64,000 nucleotides of DNA from Pseudorasbora parva (GCF_024679245.1 NC_090189.1:36588889-36652888); one strand, 5' to 3'. Counted from the first letter of the stretch, positions 33,901-45,814 are shown. The notes: generated from the letters alone by a model not told the origin. Translations and numbers: made by a program.

Positions 33901-34364
33901 CATTTTACACAAATTTACCTTGCTTCAAAATGATAAGAATCCTTTATCCATCACATAGACATAAAACAGCTTGCTATTCCCATGATGGGAGTAGAAGATA
34001 GTAAAGATTCATAATACATGTCTCGCATACTTTACACTTAAAACTGAAAAAAAACCTTAAAACTTTACACATTACATGAAAATATACATAATACCTTAGT
34101 ATATGTTTAAGGCGCTGTTGGGTGGATTAATTCAAATTATTGAATCTATTCATTCATTCACTCATTCATTCATTCATATTATCTATTCATATTATTAAAG
34201 TTTACTCCTCGTGTCTGTAGTGTGAGGTTTTTGTGTGATGTTCAAAGAGCCTTTGGAATGCGCGGGTCGAGGAAGGAGGGGCACGACGAGGTGTCTGTAT
34301 AGTGTCAGGGTTGACTTCAAGCCTTCAAAAAGCTCTTACGGCTGTTTCACACCGCAAGTGTGAC
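33901..34364. other. Non-coding stretch
   Basis: AT-rich with an imperfect CATT run (34147-34180). No gene seen. Confidence 0.4.
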
Positions 34365-35212
34365 GCCCGTTTCACACATACTCCGTCTGCAGTGCGTGTG
34401 CGGTGCGTATTTGTTTCCGTACCCATGTTAACGGATGACAGCTTTCACACTGCACGCGGATGCTGTCCATCAGTCCGTTCCAGGAGCGTTGCGTCTGCAG
34501 CAGTGCACGGATCGTTTTCGTACCGAGTCTATTTTTTTGCTGCGCTGCGCTGCGTTGCGTTGCTGCATTAAAGTGATAGAACATTGTTCACATTAAAATA
34601 AACATGTACTGACGCGAAAATCTAGTAATTTCAACACGGATGCATATCATTTAAAATATACTCTTGTTTCAAAGTCAACACGTGGCTTTTTTTCTCAAGT
34701 AAAGCAACAAAACGACACCTTACCTGGCATTTAGGTAAAAAAAATGTGCCATAATGGAGAGCACTCGTACTTTCTTGGAGGCGAAATGCAAGGATTTCTT
34801 TTCAAAGGGTTTAAAAACGAAAGAAAAGACGAGAGTCGGCTGTTTCTGAATAGCCTATTCTAAGTTTCTAATTTAAAATGTTTATGATTTTAGGCTATAA
34901 CCTATGTTTAAATAAATATGAATAAATGAATTTAAAAAAAATGTTGTTTAAATGTAGTAGGCTACGTAACCTGACTTCTATTAAAGAGTAAACAAAGAGA
35001 ATTTGAATTCTGACGAGGCATGTTCAGTAAAAACTTTTGGATTTTAAAAAATAATGAATAAATGCTGTGTTTGTTGTATGCAACAGTGGATCAGTTGCGG
35101 ACTGCAAACGCAGCATATGTGAAAGCACTACAGGGTGTGGGGCTCCTGCAACGCACACGCAACGCAACACGCACCGCACACACACTGCAGACGGAGTATG
35201 TGTGAAACGGGC
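34365..35212. mobile_element. TIR element with about 44-bp ends
   Basis: GCCCGTTTCACACATACTCC and the next 24 bases are repeated as a reverse complement at 35169-35212 with one difference. The 848-bp interior has no transposase. The target duplication is not clear. Confidence 0.75.
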
Positions 35213-35237
35213 ATGAGCCGTGCTTCAGCGCAACTAC

Positions 35238-35945
35238 ACCGTCACTGCAGCTGCAGATGCGCGAGAGTATTCACACTGGAAGCGTTTGTACAGCGTCACA
35301 GCAGCGGCTCCCACAATGCTAGAGCCTATATCTGTCTGAGTATTACATACTAAACTAAAAGAAAGTATCATATTTTCTGGCTAGTTTACTTTACTTTTTA
35401 TAATCATAACCATACTTTCACTCAAACTGAATAATTTAAACAAGTTTAAAGGTAAATCTTCTACAGATATTTTTCATTCTTTGTTTTCTTTAATGACATA
35501 CTCCAGTTATTATTGTTAAAACACGCTACACAGCACGTGGGCACACACACAATCTTGTGTGCATTTTGAGCGCTTTTTGTGTGATATTATATTTTGTCCA
35601 TCAAAAGTGTGCTTTCACTTTACACCGTGACTGCAGCTGCTAGAGCCTATACCTGTCTGTCTGAGTGTTACATACTAAACTAAAAGAAAGTTTATCATAT
35701 TTTCTGGCTCGTTTACTTTATTTTTTATAATCATAACAATACTCTCACCTAAACTGAATAATTTAAACAAGTTTTAATGGGTAAATCTTCTACAGATATT
35801 TTTTATTCTTCATTTTCTTTTTTAACATAGCCTAGGCTACTCCAGTTATTGTTAAAACACACTATACATGCTTCTTGTGTGCATTTTAAGCACTTTTTGT
35901 GTGAAATTATATTTATTTTGTCCTTTAAAAGTGAGTTTTCACTTT
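35238..35945. repeat. Two-copy tandem duplication, offset about 385 bp
   Basis: 35238-35622 and 35623-35945 share ACCGTxACTGCAGCTGC, GAGCCTATAxCTGTCTG, TTTTCTGGCT and CACTTTTTGTGTGA-like blocks in order. The second copy ends inside the last codons of the transposase-like pseudogene, so the unit is that gene's 3' end plus 3' flank. Confidence 0.8.
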
Positions 35946-37606
35946 AATCCCCAAGAAATTTATATTATTGGTCACATGAATTGAACTGGTGTAAGTGAGG
36001 TCAAAATCTGAGTATGCATTCAGTTTTTCAAGCAATTTGTCACCTTTGTACAAAGATGCAATCATAACTGGGAAAGCATTGGGTACAGTCATTTCAAAAT
36101 TGAGTGGTGAACTCAATTTCCAGTTGTACATTTGCTGAATCTTATGTTTATGAGCCAGAGTCTTTGAAATATTTTTGAAGTTGCACACTACTTGGGCGTG
36201 TCGCTTAAGGGGGTTATGTTTCGCTTCAAACCTCATGCACCATAACTTGGAAAGAGGCCCAAATAAAGTCATAATACTTGGGTAATGAGTCATAAAATGG
36301 TGTTTAGGAATTAGATTCCTGTCAGGGTAAAGACATTTGAATTGTGTGTGGTGATCTATTATCAGTTGTTTAAGATAGACAGCAAGCCCTTTTGTCACAA
36401 CAGGTGCAAAAATGATGTCACAAATTTCTCTCAACAACAGGTAAAGATGCCAATGTGGGCTGTTATGATCAATTAAATCACCCAACAGAAAAGGCAACAC
36501 TAGCAGTAAACACCACATCTGTGATGCAGTTTGCTTAATAGAATTTTCAGATGTCTTCAGATTAACAATTACACTGGGTTTATTTTTTTGATGGTCATAT
36601 CCATAGCAAAACCCTTCTATTCTTTCATTTAGTAGTTCCAGAGAAAATCTTTTCTCTTCATAAATGAAATGTCGGAACATCAATTTGACCTCAAGAGGTG
36701 CGACTCCCTCTAAAACATCATGCATGATGTCCACGCCGATATTTTCAGTTACATGGAAATAATGTAGACTATTTAGGCAAGAGTTAACTTTGACACCAGT
36801 TGCACTTGCATCTTTCAGCTGTACATGGTATGCATAGTTTTCCATTGTACGCCTCTCAGTGTTATCTTCATCAAAAATATGAAGTTGGTTTGTCAATTAA
36901 ACAAAACTGACAAAATCTGTTTGCAGAGAAACTTTCCACATAGCCGCAGAGAGAGTGACAGGCAAGATTGTCTGCTGTCAACAGACACACAGTCCCATAA
37001 AGTAATTGGCATTCATCACCAATTTTGACCTCTATACCATTCTGCTCAATTTCTCTGATATCTGTTAACAGTGGTTCCAGAATTTTGTCAAAACCATAAA
37101 TGTCTTTATCAATAGAATTAAATAGAAGACATAAATGGATATTGGACAGTACAGAGTTGTTTTCTGATGGCACATTTCGCAAAGCAAAGTAAACTGCCCT
37201 AATTTTATGAATCTTTGTTTTTGATCCAAGAGGGTTTGTTGTTTCCAAATCATCGAAGTATAATTGAATTTGTAGTGCATTGGGATGATTTTGGTAGAGA
37301 GGATGTCCAGCATATTGTGCACCATCACAATAATCTTGCATTTTACCCTGTCCACCAGAAGACTGTTTATACATGTTTTGCCTTTTGTCACAGCTAAATA
37401 GAAATTTAATTGTCTTAATTATTGAGATGTATTGACAAGTGATCGGCACTAACACTTGGCTTTTTTTTTACCATTTTTTCTAACACAATCTAATCTGTGA
37501 CCAAGAAACACTTCCGCTGGTTTCTCAAAGGAAAATTTGTCAGAAAAGTATTTAGTTAGTTTAAATGGTGTATCTATGTCACTAAACATATCTATGTCAC
37601 TAAACG
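35925..37606 (-). pseudogene. DDE transposase-like protein (possibly CACTA/EnSpm type), frameshifted
   Basis: Two overlapping frames form one protein. The upstream part (to 36871) reads TPFKLTKYFSDKF (37550-37595, before the ATG-initiated frame), then HPLYQNHPNALQIQLYFDD, NPLGSKTKIHKIRAVYF, TADNLACHSLCGYVESF and RFCQFCLIDKP. After one frameshift near 36890 it continues IFDEDNTERR, GVDIMHDVLEGVAP, LIPKHHFMTHYP and MRFEAKHNPLKR, ending KVKTHF at 35925. The NPLGSKTK, TADN and IMHDVLEG blocks recall the tnp2/EnSpm transposases of fish. The upstream zinc-finger exon is at 39219-39602, with a Tc1 inserted between. Confidence 0.6.
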
Positions 37607-37607
37607 T

Positions 37608-39229
37608 CTTGTCGCTTGTGTACAAATTGGCCTAAAGTGCTGCTGAAATATATTTCTAATCAAGATATTTTTACAAGAAATGGCTCATTTTAATCCCACC
37701 AGCTTTTGTGATAATGTTTCAGTGAAAAACTAAACTTTCACAAAGAATTCTAATATTCACAGCTTGGTAAAGCCCATTGAGTCAATTTTTGCAAAGACAT
37801 AAGTGTTGTCACCTTGTCATATGAGCTTCCCCTGTGACTAATATTGGATCAATTAGGTCTCAAGTGTGTATAAAAAGAACCTCAGTACACTAGACCTTCA
37901 CATCAACTGCAACTAGACCTCTGCAAACATGCCTAAGATTCACCCTGAGACTAAAGTTTTGATTATCAAGAGGCTGAAGACCAGATCCACTGCTGATGTG
38001 GCAGACACCTTCAATGTGTCTCAGCATCAAGTACAAAGGATAAAAAAAAGATTTGAAGAGACTGGAGACGTTTTTGACAAGCCCAGGTCAGACAGACCCC
38101 GCAAGACAACTGCTCGAGAGGACCGTTTGTTGGCTCGAAAATCCAAGGCCAGCCCATTTTCCACTGCAGCAGAGCTCCACGAGACCTGGCCACCTGAAGT
38201 CCCTGTGTCAACCAGAACAGTTTGTCGGATTCTGTCTCGAAATGGCCTCCATGGTCGAATCAGTGCCCAGAAGCCAGCACTAAACAAAATACAATTGAAA
38301 AACCGTGTGGCATTTGCCAAGGCCCACAGCCTGCTAAAAGGATGGACGCTGGAAAAGTGGCAGAAGGTGGATTTTCAGATGAATCTTCAGTTGAATTACA
38401 CCACAGTCGCCGCAAATATTGCAGGAGACCTACTGAAGCCTGAATGGATCCGAGATTCACCCGGAAAACAGTGAAGTTTGGTGGCGGAAAAATCATGGTC
38501 TGGGGTTACATCCAGTATGGGGGTGTGCGAGATCTGCAGGATGGAAGGGAACATCAATATTCTAAAATACCAAGAAATCTTAGCTACCTCTTATATTCCC
38601 AACCATAAAAGAGGCCAAATTCTGCAGCATGACGGTGCTCCATCGCATACTTCCATCTCCACATCAAAGTTCCTCAAGGCGAAGAAGATCAAGATGCTCC
38701 AGGATTGGCCAGCCCAGTCACCAGACATGAACATCATTGAGCATATGTGGGGTAGGATGAAAGAGGACGCATGGAAGACGAAACCAAAGAATATTGATGA
38801 ACTCTGGGAGGCATGCAAGACTGCTTTCTTAGCTATTCCTGATGACTTCATCAATAAATTGTATGAATCCTTGCCAAACCGCATGGATGCAGTCCTTCAA
38901 GCTCATGGAAGTCATACAAGATATTAAATTGGGATCTCACAGCACCACAACTTAATTTGCTGACATATTTTTGTATTTGCAGTAAATTTGTTACATTTCT
39001 GTATAGGCGACAAAACTTTTGTCTTGCCAAAATTTGACCTTTCTGTCTTGATTAAATGATAAATATTTCTTCTGTGAAAATTATTTATTTCAGTGCATTA
39101 AACATCATTTGGGAGGGTTTTAGCTTTTCATATGAGCTATTTCTAATACCAATTGATTAATTAAAAGTCAGGTTAATATCAGGTATTTCTAGAAAATAGA
39201 TAAGCGACAAGACTTTTGTCAGGGACTGT
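37608..39229 (+). mobile_element. Tc1-type transposon interrupting the DDE-like gene
   Basis: The right end reads GACAAGACTTTTGTCAGGG then ACTGTA. The left end starts inside the matching repeat (GTCTTGTCGCTT) and has lost the outermost 20 or so bases. A 19-bp direct repeat (ATCTATGTCACTAAACAT type) borders the left end at about 37570-37606. The transposase lies on the plus strand. Confidence 0.8.
37929..38927 (+). pseudogene. Tc1-like transposase, multiple frameshifts
   Basis: The ATG at 37929 opens MPKIHPETKVLIIKRLK, with a paired helix-turn-helix DNA-binding region (STADVADTFNVSQHQVQRIKKR, then GLHGRISAQKPAL) up to KWQKV. The segment with the first catalytic aspartate is read in another frame (GFSDESSVELHHSRRK within 38222-38443). 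The 3' part (38478-38927) returns with LQHDGAPSHTS, WPAQSPDMNIIEHMW and RMDAVLQAHG. At least two indels disrupt the central third. Confidence 0.85.
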
Positions 39230-39602
39230 ACATGCGGGCAGCAAAAGCAGCAGCACAGTCTGTTGGACTTAAACTGCTCTGATGAACTTCCTCGATTTCA
39301 AACATTTGGACATTCTCTACAAGATTATTTGTTCTGCTTTCATCAATTTGACAGAATACATCTGCTTGTTCAGTAAGTCCGGACTCTACGGTTGGGCATG
39401 AATTAGAGTGAGCTCTGCTAAGATGTTTAGAAAATGAATTGAAACTATGATATGTTCTAGGGCACCCATTTTGTCTACAGATTAATGTTAAATTTTGGCT
39501 ATCAGAGAGTGCATGTACTTCCCTTAAATGCCAAATCAAGTGTTTTGTCTCGAGAAAAAAATTTTGTAAGCACTTTGGACATGTATACATGGTCTGTTTC
39601 AA
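39219..39602 (-). pseudogene. C2H2 zinc-finger exon of the DDE transposase-like gene
   Basis: The frame starts MKQTMYTCPKCLQNFF with CPKC...HLIWHLREVH and CRQNGC...FSKHLSRAH, two C2H2 fingers, followed by an acidic linker and AAAFAARM at the Tc1 boundary (the last residues read into Tc1). In fish EnSpm-like genes, fingers precede the DDE part, so I join this to the frame ending at 35925. The link is inferred from order, strand and spacing. Confidence 0.6.
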
Positions 39603-39735
39603 TTAGGCACGGGACTGCAATTTTGCAATCAATTCCAAAACTTTTGATCGTTTGCAAGTGGATTGGGACAAAGGCAGGTCATATACATACTCAAAAAATG
39701 AGAAAACTGAAGAGAGTTGGCAAGGATATTGAAGA

Positions 39736-39930
39736 TTACACAGCCAGTAGAATTTGAAATAGTTTGTCTACAGCACAAGTGAGGCTTTCAACGTCAAGTG
39801 GAAGAGCAAAATAATCATTCTTTGCCACAATTACATACTGGGCTTCATGTCCTGGAGAGCCGATGGAAACCAACTGTGGCTGAGTTGACTTTGGAGACCC
39901 TTTTATGCCTTCTGTCAGCAAAGACGTCAC
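39736..39930 (-). pseudogene. Unassigned minus-strand exon-like frame
   Basis: The frame reads TSLLTEGIKGSPKSTQPQLVSIGSP...YVIVAKNDYFALPLDVESLTCAVDKLFQIL and is preceded by TTCTGTAG-like acceptor sequence at about 39942. The pattern (VSIGSP, VDKLF) looks like a domain carried by several fish transposon-associated proteins, but I cannot name it. It may be another exon of the same element. Confidence 0.35.
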
Positions 39931-40310
39931 ACTGGTACCAGCCTACAGAAATGAAACAATAAAAAAGAATCAGAAAATGTTTTTGTATGCGACATTGTAA
40001 CTTTATAAAAACTCAATTCATACCGGTGCCAGTTCCAACAAGTATGAGAGAGCAGAATTGACACAGCATTTACTGCCGGTGACGCTTCGCCCAGATGCCG
40101 TGGGTGGAAGAAGATGAATGAGGATTCTTAACATAGTGTAACACAGCTGACGCTTTTTGAGGCTCTGCCAACATCTGTCACAGCATACACCAAACCAGTG
40201 GTGCCACCATAGAAATCATCATATTGGTGTATATGTCTATTCCACTCTATCATTTTGAGTTATATTAATAGTTTTTAATGACTCTGTACAATTTCCTCTA
40301 TGATGCCATA

Positions 40311-40975
40311 GTTCAGGTCAAGAACAATATTCATGATAATAATTTGACAGAGTATTGACACTTAATGACATGTTAATGACAAATTCAACTTGTACCACTG
40401 TAGTTTAGGTAAAGAAAAATATTCATGACAATTTTATGAAATAATTTGACACAGTATTGACATTTAATGACATGTTAATGACAAATTCAACTTGTACCAC
40501 TGTAGTTTAGGTCAAGAAATATATTCATGACACTGTTATACAATAATTTGAGAGAGTATTGACACTTAATGACATGTTAATGACAAATTCAATTTATTAA
40601 AAAAATCATGACATTATAATGGCCTCATGACAGCCAACGTCAAAACCAACCTCAAGACAATTTAATGTAATGTTAACCCATAAAGCTAAGTATTTTCTTA
40701 AGTTTGATAATTAATATGCTATGTCATGTTTATGACAGGTTATGTTGTCTTGGTAATGTCAAGCTGTCATGACAAAGACACTGACAGGTTATGATGTATT
40801 GGTTTATGTCAAAGACATCTCCGAAATGTCATCATTGCATTTAAATGACATAATTGAGCGAATGGCACTTAATGACAGTTGTCATAAACACTCATAAAAA
40901 CTCCTTCATATTCATAACGTGTCGTGTCATGTCAGTCTTATGCATGCACACCCCTTCAAGCAAAGTGTTACCAAA
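40311..40975 (-). mobile_element. Second copy of the GGTAACACTTTGCTTG repeat, with tandem units
   Basis: Read on the minus strand it starts GGTAACACTTTGCTTGAAGG at about 40972. The far part is three tandem units (starting near 40311, 40402 and 40505) of 91-103 bp with TATTCATGA, TTGACA and TTAATGACATGTTAATGACA words. This copy is uninterrupted at the place where the other copy holds the Kolobok-like element. Confidence 0.8.
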
Positions 40976-40982
40976 ACTTTAA

Positions 40983-42632
40983 AGCTACACTGTGTGATAT
41001 TTTCCCCCATCTAGTGGTATATGACAATCCAGTGAATATTAGTTTCTGTTCCCCCTCAATTCCGATTTTGTTTTAACTCCTACGGTGGTGATTTAGTCCA
41101 AGATTAACATTGCTTCCAGTTCGACCTTGTTCATGACTGCCATTGAGTGTTAAAACGTGAAAAGCTAAGCTTGGATTTACGGGTATGTCCCTCTTTGGCT
41201 AATGTACTTTCAAGATGGAGGGGCAACATGGCGACCAGCATTCGAAAACCCCTCACCCGTATGTATTTTCAACACATTCTCACACCCAACTCGTCACATA
41301 TGGACGCTTTTGACCAGGACCCCTTGTCGTCACTTTTCAACGAACTTAGCGTACCTTTATCGTCAATTTTCAACGCGCTGGGTCTGGGTGCTCCATTCAT
41401 TTCAATGAGTAACCTTTGGCGTCATACACAGACGCACTGGGAATGGGAATATTATCGTCATTGTGAAATTTATTTTTTGATTTATTTATTGAAATTATTT
41501 ATTGTTTTATAATTTTGCCATTATGACATGTTGGAGTGTGCTTCTCAATTAAATCAGCAAGCATAATTTCATTTACATTTATTTTATTTATGCTATTTAG
41601 ACACTTTTAACATGATTTCATTTACATTTTTTTTATTTACGCTATTTAGACACATTTTAACATGTAACCCAACCCCACCCCATCCCTAAACCTACCCATT
41701 TGTGTCAACATGATATAAAGCACAAGATATAACATACGACTGCATCCACGAGTTATTCAAAAAAGTTAAATAATCCAAGTTTTCCGAGGCCAAACGATTG
41801 ATTTGCATGAAGAAAATCCCCAAAAGCGATCAGCATCTCCATCCGTCGAAGATCACGAACACATCAAATTTCAAATATTGCCGCCCGTACTTCAGATTTC
41901 ATAGTAAAATTGCATTGGCTCTCATATGTCTTGTGACCAATTGCGTCATTACGTCAGCATTGATTGTAAAATGTCATTGGCTCTCGTGTGTCTTGTGACT
42001 GATCGCGTCAGGCTCAGGAGTCTTTTGAATTATTTGACTGAGATATGAATGAGTTCGTTCACGGGGCAGCGGGATCATCATTTCAGCGATTAAAACATCA
42101 AGATCAACTCTGTTCTTCACATGAAGACATCGTATGACTTCAGAAGACTTGGAATGCAACATGAGCTAATACTTTTATACTGTTTTGGTCAGATTGTGCA
42201 ATAAATACTTGTTATATTGTTAAGATGTGGGTAGGTTTAGGGTAGGAGTTGGGTTAGTTGCTCCAAAATATAAAAGTAGCCTTTAAATATTAATAAAATC
42301 ATGTCTGCTTTTACAAACGCAAATAATTAAATGTGTCTGTGTATGACGCCAAAGGTTTCTCATTGAAATGAATGGAGCACCCAGCGCGTCGAAAATTGAC
42401 GATAAAGGTACGCCCAGTTCGTTGAAATGTGACGACAAGGGGTCCTGGTCAAGTGTCCATATGTGACGAGTTGGGTGTGAGAATGTGTTGGTATTTTCAA
42501 TGGCATATTATAAACTTATGAAAATACTTAATTACTTGAAAGAAGTAAATATACATTAATGAGGACATATATTTTTGAAATAACTAAGTGTTTTTAGCTA
42601 AGAATAAACTAAAAAAGTTACACAGTGTAGCT
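40983..42632. mobile_element. TTAA-flanked element with GCTACACTGTG ends
   Basis: TTAA at 40979-40982 and 42633-42636 flanks GCTACACTGTGTGATATTTT and its near reverse complement. Without the nested foldback it is about 420 bp, a typical TTAA MITE. Confidence 0.75.
41272..42490. mobile_element. Long-TIR foldback, possibly Mutator-like (MULE)
   Basis: About 170 bp at the left (ACACATTCTCACACCCAACT onwards to CGTCATACACAGAC) returns as a reverse complement at about 42325-42490. GTATTTTCA occurs immediately outside both ends (41263-41271, 42491-42499), a 9-bp duplication. Long TIRs with 9-bp duplications are the MULE signature. The interior has no transposase. Confidence 0.65.
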
Positions 42633-42703
42633 TTAAACTAATTAACATAACTAATTATGTGAGATTTGATGAATGTGTGTGTATGTGGATGTTATAAGAG
42701 GAT

Positions 42704-43263
42704 TTACAAGTGTGTGTGTGTGTGTTTAATCTGACATAGAGACACTGAAGAATCAGAATTAACCCTAAATCCAGCACAGAGGGGTTCAGTGAATGTGGTG
42801 TTGAATGTGTGTAAGTGTCTGAGTGTGTGTGTGTCAGAGACGCTGTAGAAGGACAGAGTGCCGGCCGACACGTCCACACACACTCCTGCTCTCTTACAGG
42901 AGGAACTGATGTCAGGAATATAAGAGGTGTTATTATTGTGACGGACAGAGAATCTGTTATTATAGTATATCAGACTCCAGGATTTGTCATTGTATCCAAA
43001 CACACAGTCATAACTCAATCCTTTCCTGCTGATTCCGTTATATGTCACTGATATTTCAGCACTATATCCACTCCATTCAGCCTCCCAGTAACAGCGTCCA
43101 GTCAGAATCTCTCCACACAGAACCTGAGGAACATCTCCATCAAATCTCTCTGGATGGTCAGGATATGGCTGAGGCTCTTCCACACACTTCACCTTCCTGT
43201 TCTCCTCAGACAGAACGAGACGAGTGTGTGCTGTGTTTGGATCCAGTGTGAGATCACAGGCAT
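42704..43263 (-). CDS. B30.2 (PRY-SPRY) exon of an NLR-type immune receptor
   Basis: After a TTCTTGTGTTCAG acceptor (ending at 43264), the frame reads ACDLTLDPNTAHTRLVLSEE (PRY), HPERFDGDVPQVLCGE, GRCYWEAEWSG, GLSYDCVFGYNDKSWSL, AGVCVDVSAGTLSFYSV and EPLCAGFRV..SVSLCQI, with all main blocks of a B30.2 ligand-binding domain intact over about 180 residues, then a stop at 42704. B30.2 exons end many fish NLRC3-like proteins and finTRIMs; the 174-bp LRR exon on the same strand at 50494-50667 favours the NLR family. The exon is open with no stops. It enters in phase 1, whereas the LRR exon leaves in phase 2, so at least one more exon is needed between them. Confidence 0.85.
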
Positions 43264-43314
43264 CTGAACACAAGAAGAGAGAAACATCTAAAACAACAGT
43301 AACTAGACAAGTGC

Positions 43315-43412
<98 letters not shown>

Positions 43413-43476
43413 TGTGTTTGGATCCAGTGTGAGATCACAGGCATCTGAACACAAGAAGAGAGAAACATCTAGAACA
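43231..43476 (-). repeat. Duplicated exon start plus intron end around a GT tract
   Basis: The block CTGTGTTTGGATCCAGTGTG through GAAGAGAGAAACATCTA at 43231-43292 recurs at 43413-43474 with almost no change, separated by about 90 bp of (GT)n. The outer copy reproduces the first 30 or so bases of the B30.2 exon and its splice acceptor, giving a decoy acceptor upstream. Confidence 0.9.
43317..43407. repeat. (GT)n microsatellite
   Basis: About 90 bp of nearly pure GT between the two copies of the duplicated acceptor. Confidence 0.95.
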
Positions 43477-44280
43477 GGGGTACTCAAGTTCAGAGGCCAA
43501 TGGGGGCCACATTTAAACCAAACAAAATGTGAAGGGCCACAAATTTGCATCGTAAGACTTTGTTTAAAACAATATTTACAGTTTTTACTTTAGAAATACA
43601 GTTTATCTTGCTAGTATTTGTCCTATTTAAATTAATACTGAACATGAAAATGTAAATTTAAATCTGGAATAAAAGTGAATTAACAATTTCTGGCAATATT
43701 AATGCAAAAAAGAGATCATATTCAAACAGAGTATTAAAAATATTAAAATATTTAAAAAAAAATTATACACAAGAAAAACATTGAGAAAATATGGGCTACT
43801 TCTCTAGTCTGAAAAGTCCTTCCTAGTAGGAAATATGAGTCTGCATCTTTCTCACTAATGATTTCAGGTCTTGCTGTTTCTCACTGGTAGCTGCTCAAAG
43901 ATATTTAAATATTGCGTAACATCAGTCAGGAATGCTGCATTTTACGTGGAAGTGTTGTCTTCGAGGGGTGCCAGTAAATCATGTTGGCCTTTCTCTTTTA
44001 AAAATATATTCACAAAACTGGAAATAATTCCATGAAGCGATCAAGGACATTTCTGCGACTAAGCCATCTGACCTCTGCGTGCATTGCCAAGTCAGGGTAT
44101 GCGCTTTCAAACTCTTCGACCAAGGATCGGAACTGTCCGATTCAGGGCATGTGCAAGAATAAAATGTATTATTCGTGTCACAGTGTCCATTGTCATTATG
44201 AGCTGTCCACATTTAAGCTTGCTGCACAATTCCTCATGATGTAGAATGCCGTGGTATGAGAAGAAGGCTGTTATATCCGG
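43472..44280 (-). pseudogene. hAT transposase relic (ZBED5/GTF2IRD2-like)
   Basis: The left end CAGGGGTACTCAAGTTCAG is a Charlie-type hAT terminus. The minus strand between 44270 and 43800 carries broken pieces such as LHHEELCSKL, MDTVTRIIHFI, FVNIFLKEKGQHDLLAPLED and AAFLTDVTQYLNIFEQL, the order seen in the hAT domain of ZBED5/GTF2IRD2-like proteins. Frameshifts and stops are frequent. The right terminus was not found; the flanking AACATCTAGAACA word on both sides (43464, 44773) reflects the host intron sequence. Confidence 0.6.
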
Positions 44281-44772
44281 ATCTTTCAGGATCTCTCAGG
44301 CGTTTATGGCAGAGTATGGCATACTCGCGTTTCCATTACAGATTTGCGCAAAATGTTGATATAAAACTATTGCGAAATGACGGCGTTTCCATTAACAGAT
44401 GTTATGCAATTTTTTTCCTCTCGTGATAAGTCATTTTAAATATTATGTCACATATGTTGGTAGGTTTATCCCAGTCACCGCACCTATCCATTATTTTTAT
44501 TGGAAGGAGACAAGCGTGTTATTCACGTTTGAATTTGCATGGTGGTAACTGAAGAGTTTTTTTTTAACATTTCATTATTTTGGCTTGGAATTTCGTTTGT
44601 TACAAATATGAACTAAATTTAGAAATGCTTTTGAAATAAAAAAATTGCGTTTAATAGCTATACAAAATAAATTGTGCAAGCGCCTTCGTTGGACAGAGGG
44701 TTAAAGAAAAGAATTATTATTGCACTCCAAACGCTGACTACATTTCAAAAATGTATTCTGTTTATTAAACGC
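44281..44772. other. Intronic stretch, no gene
   Basis: AT-rich, with words such as GCGTTTCCATTA repeated at 44329 and 44384. Possibly a MITE end. Nothing firm. Confidence 0.3.
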
Positions 44773-44797
44773 AACATCTAGAACAACAGTCACTAGA

Positions 44798-44857
44798 CTG
44801 TGTTGTGTGTGTGTGTGTGAGTGAATGTGTGACTGTGTGTGTGTGTGTGTGTGTGTG

Positions 44858-44916
<59 letters not shown>

Positions 44917-44958
44917 ATGTGTGTTTGAGTGACTGTGTGTGTGTGTGTGTGAGTGTGT
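44798..44958. repeat. (GT)n microsatellite with interruptions
   Basis: About 160 bp of GT with GACTGT, GAGTGAATG and GCATGTGTTTGAG interruptions. It follows a third copy of the ACATCTAGAACAACAGTCAC word (44774), the original edge of the duplicated intron segment. Confidence 0.9.
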
Positions 44959-44989
44959 GATTTGTCATGTCTCATCAAAATTTACATGT

Positions 44990-45810
44990 TGACATACTTT
45001 TTGTGTGAGTTTGTCCGTTCAAGCGCAAGACTTGAAAGAGAACTCATTATTTGTGTGCTGTGAGACGTGTGCACACTCTCGGATGAGTGCACAGAGAAAG
45101 ATCTTCTCAGCGCGTGAGTTTTCACTCGCATCTGGCGAATATACCCGGGTGATGATGACGGCGAAAATAACTGGTCATACGGGAGCACTCGCGTGCATTG
45201 AACAGTTTCCAAAGAGAGACCATTTTGCCCACGTTTTTCTTTTATTATCGCTGCTGTTGTAGTGTATCACTGAGGAGCCAGCACGTGTATTCATCGACAG
45301 AAACATACATAAAGCATTATTTTCAAGTTACAACTGATATTAAAGATGCCTCATCAGATGTGAGATGAACTGTAGCCCTTTATTTACCGATCAAGTAGCT
45401 ATTATAGGCTATAATGGAAATATGATCTTCGAGAGAGTTTTACCTGCGACACGCAGTTTGAATGCTAAACGGAGATGATTGACAGCTGCAGCGGAGCGGA
45501 GTTTCCGTCAACTTTAATTTAAAGATGGAAATAATATTAATATAAAATCATTGTTCCGCACATTCAGCTATGGAATGGCTTTAGATGACTTTGTACCAGC
45601 AAATCATAATATAAGAGTGATTGCTGAAGGATCATGTGATGATGTATATTTCTGATTATCACGACTGGATCTGAATCTGAGCAATTGTCTGCCTGTCTGA
45701 GTATTGTCGACAGACAGGCGGCCGTCTCGTAATTCTCTATACAGGAAAAACCCTGTCATTATAAACCAACAATACCTAACCTGCAGTGATCTTACCAAAA
45801 CATTGCCAGT
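44990..45810. other. Intronic stretch, no gene
   Basis: Short frames only. No repeat family recognised with confidence. Confidence 0.35.
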
Positions 45811-45814
45811 AAGA

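Noticed and set aside
43224..43468. ORFs of repeated Val-Cys or His-Thr extending the B30.2 exon
   Set aside because: They are translations of the (GT)n tract; the B30.2 exon begins at the splice acceptor at 43263/43264.
44765..44978. His-Thr-rich ORFs
   Set aside because: Pure microsatellite translation.
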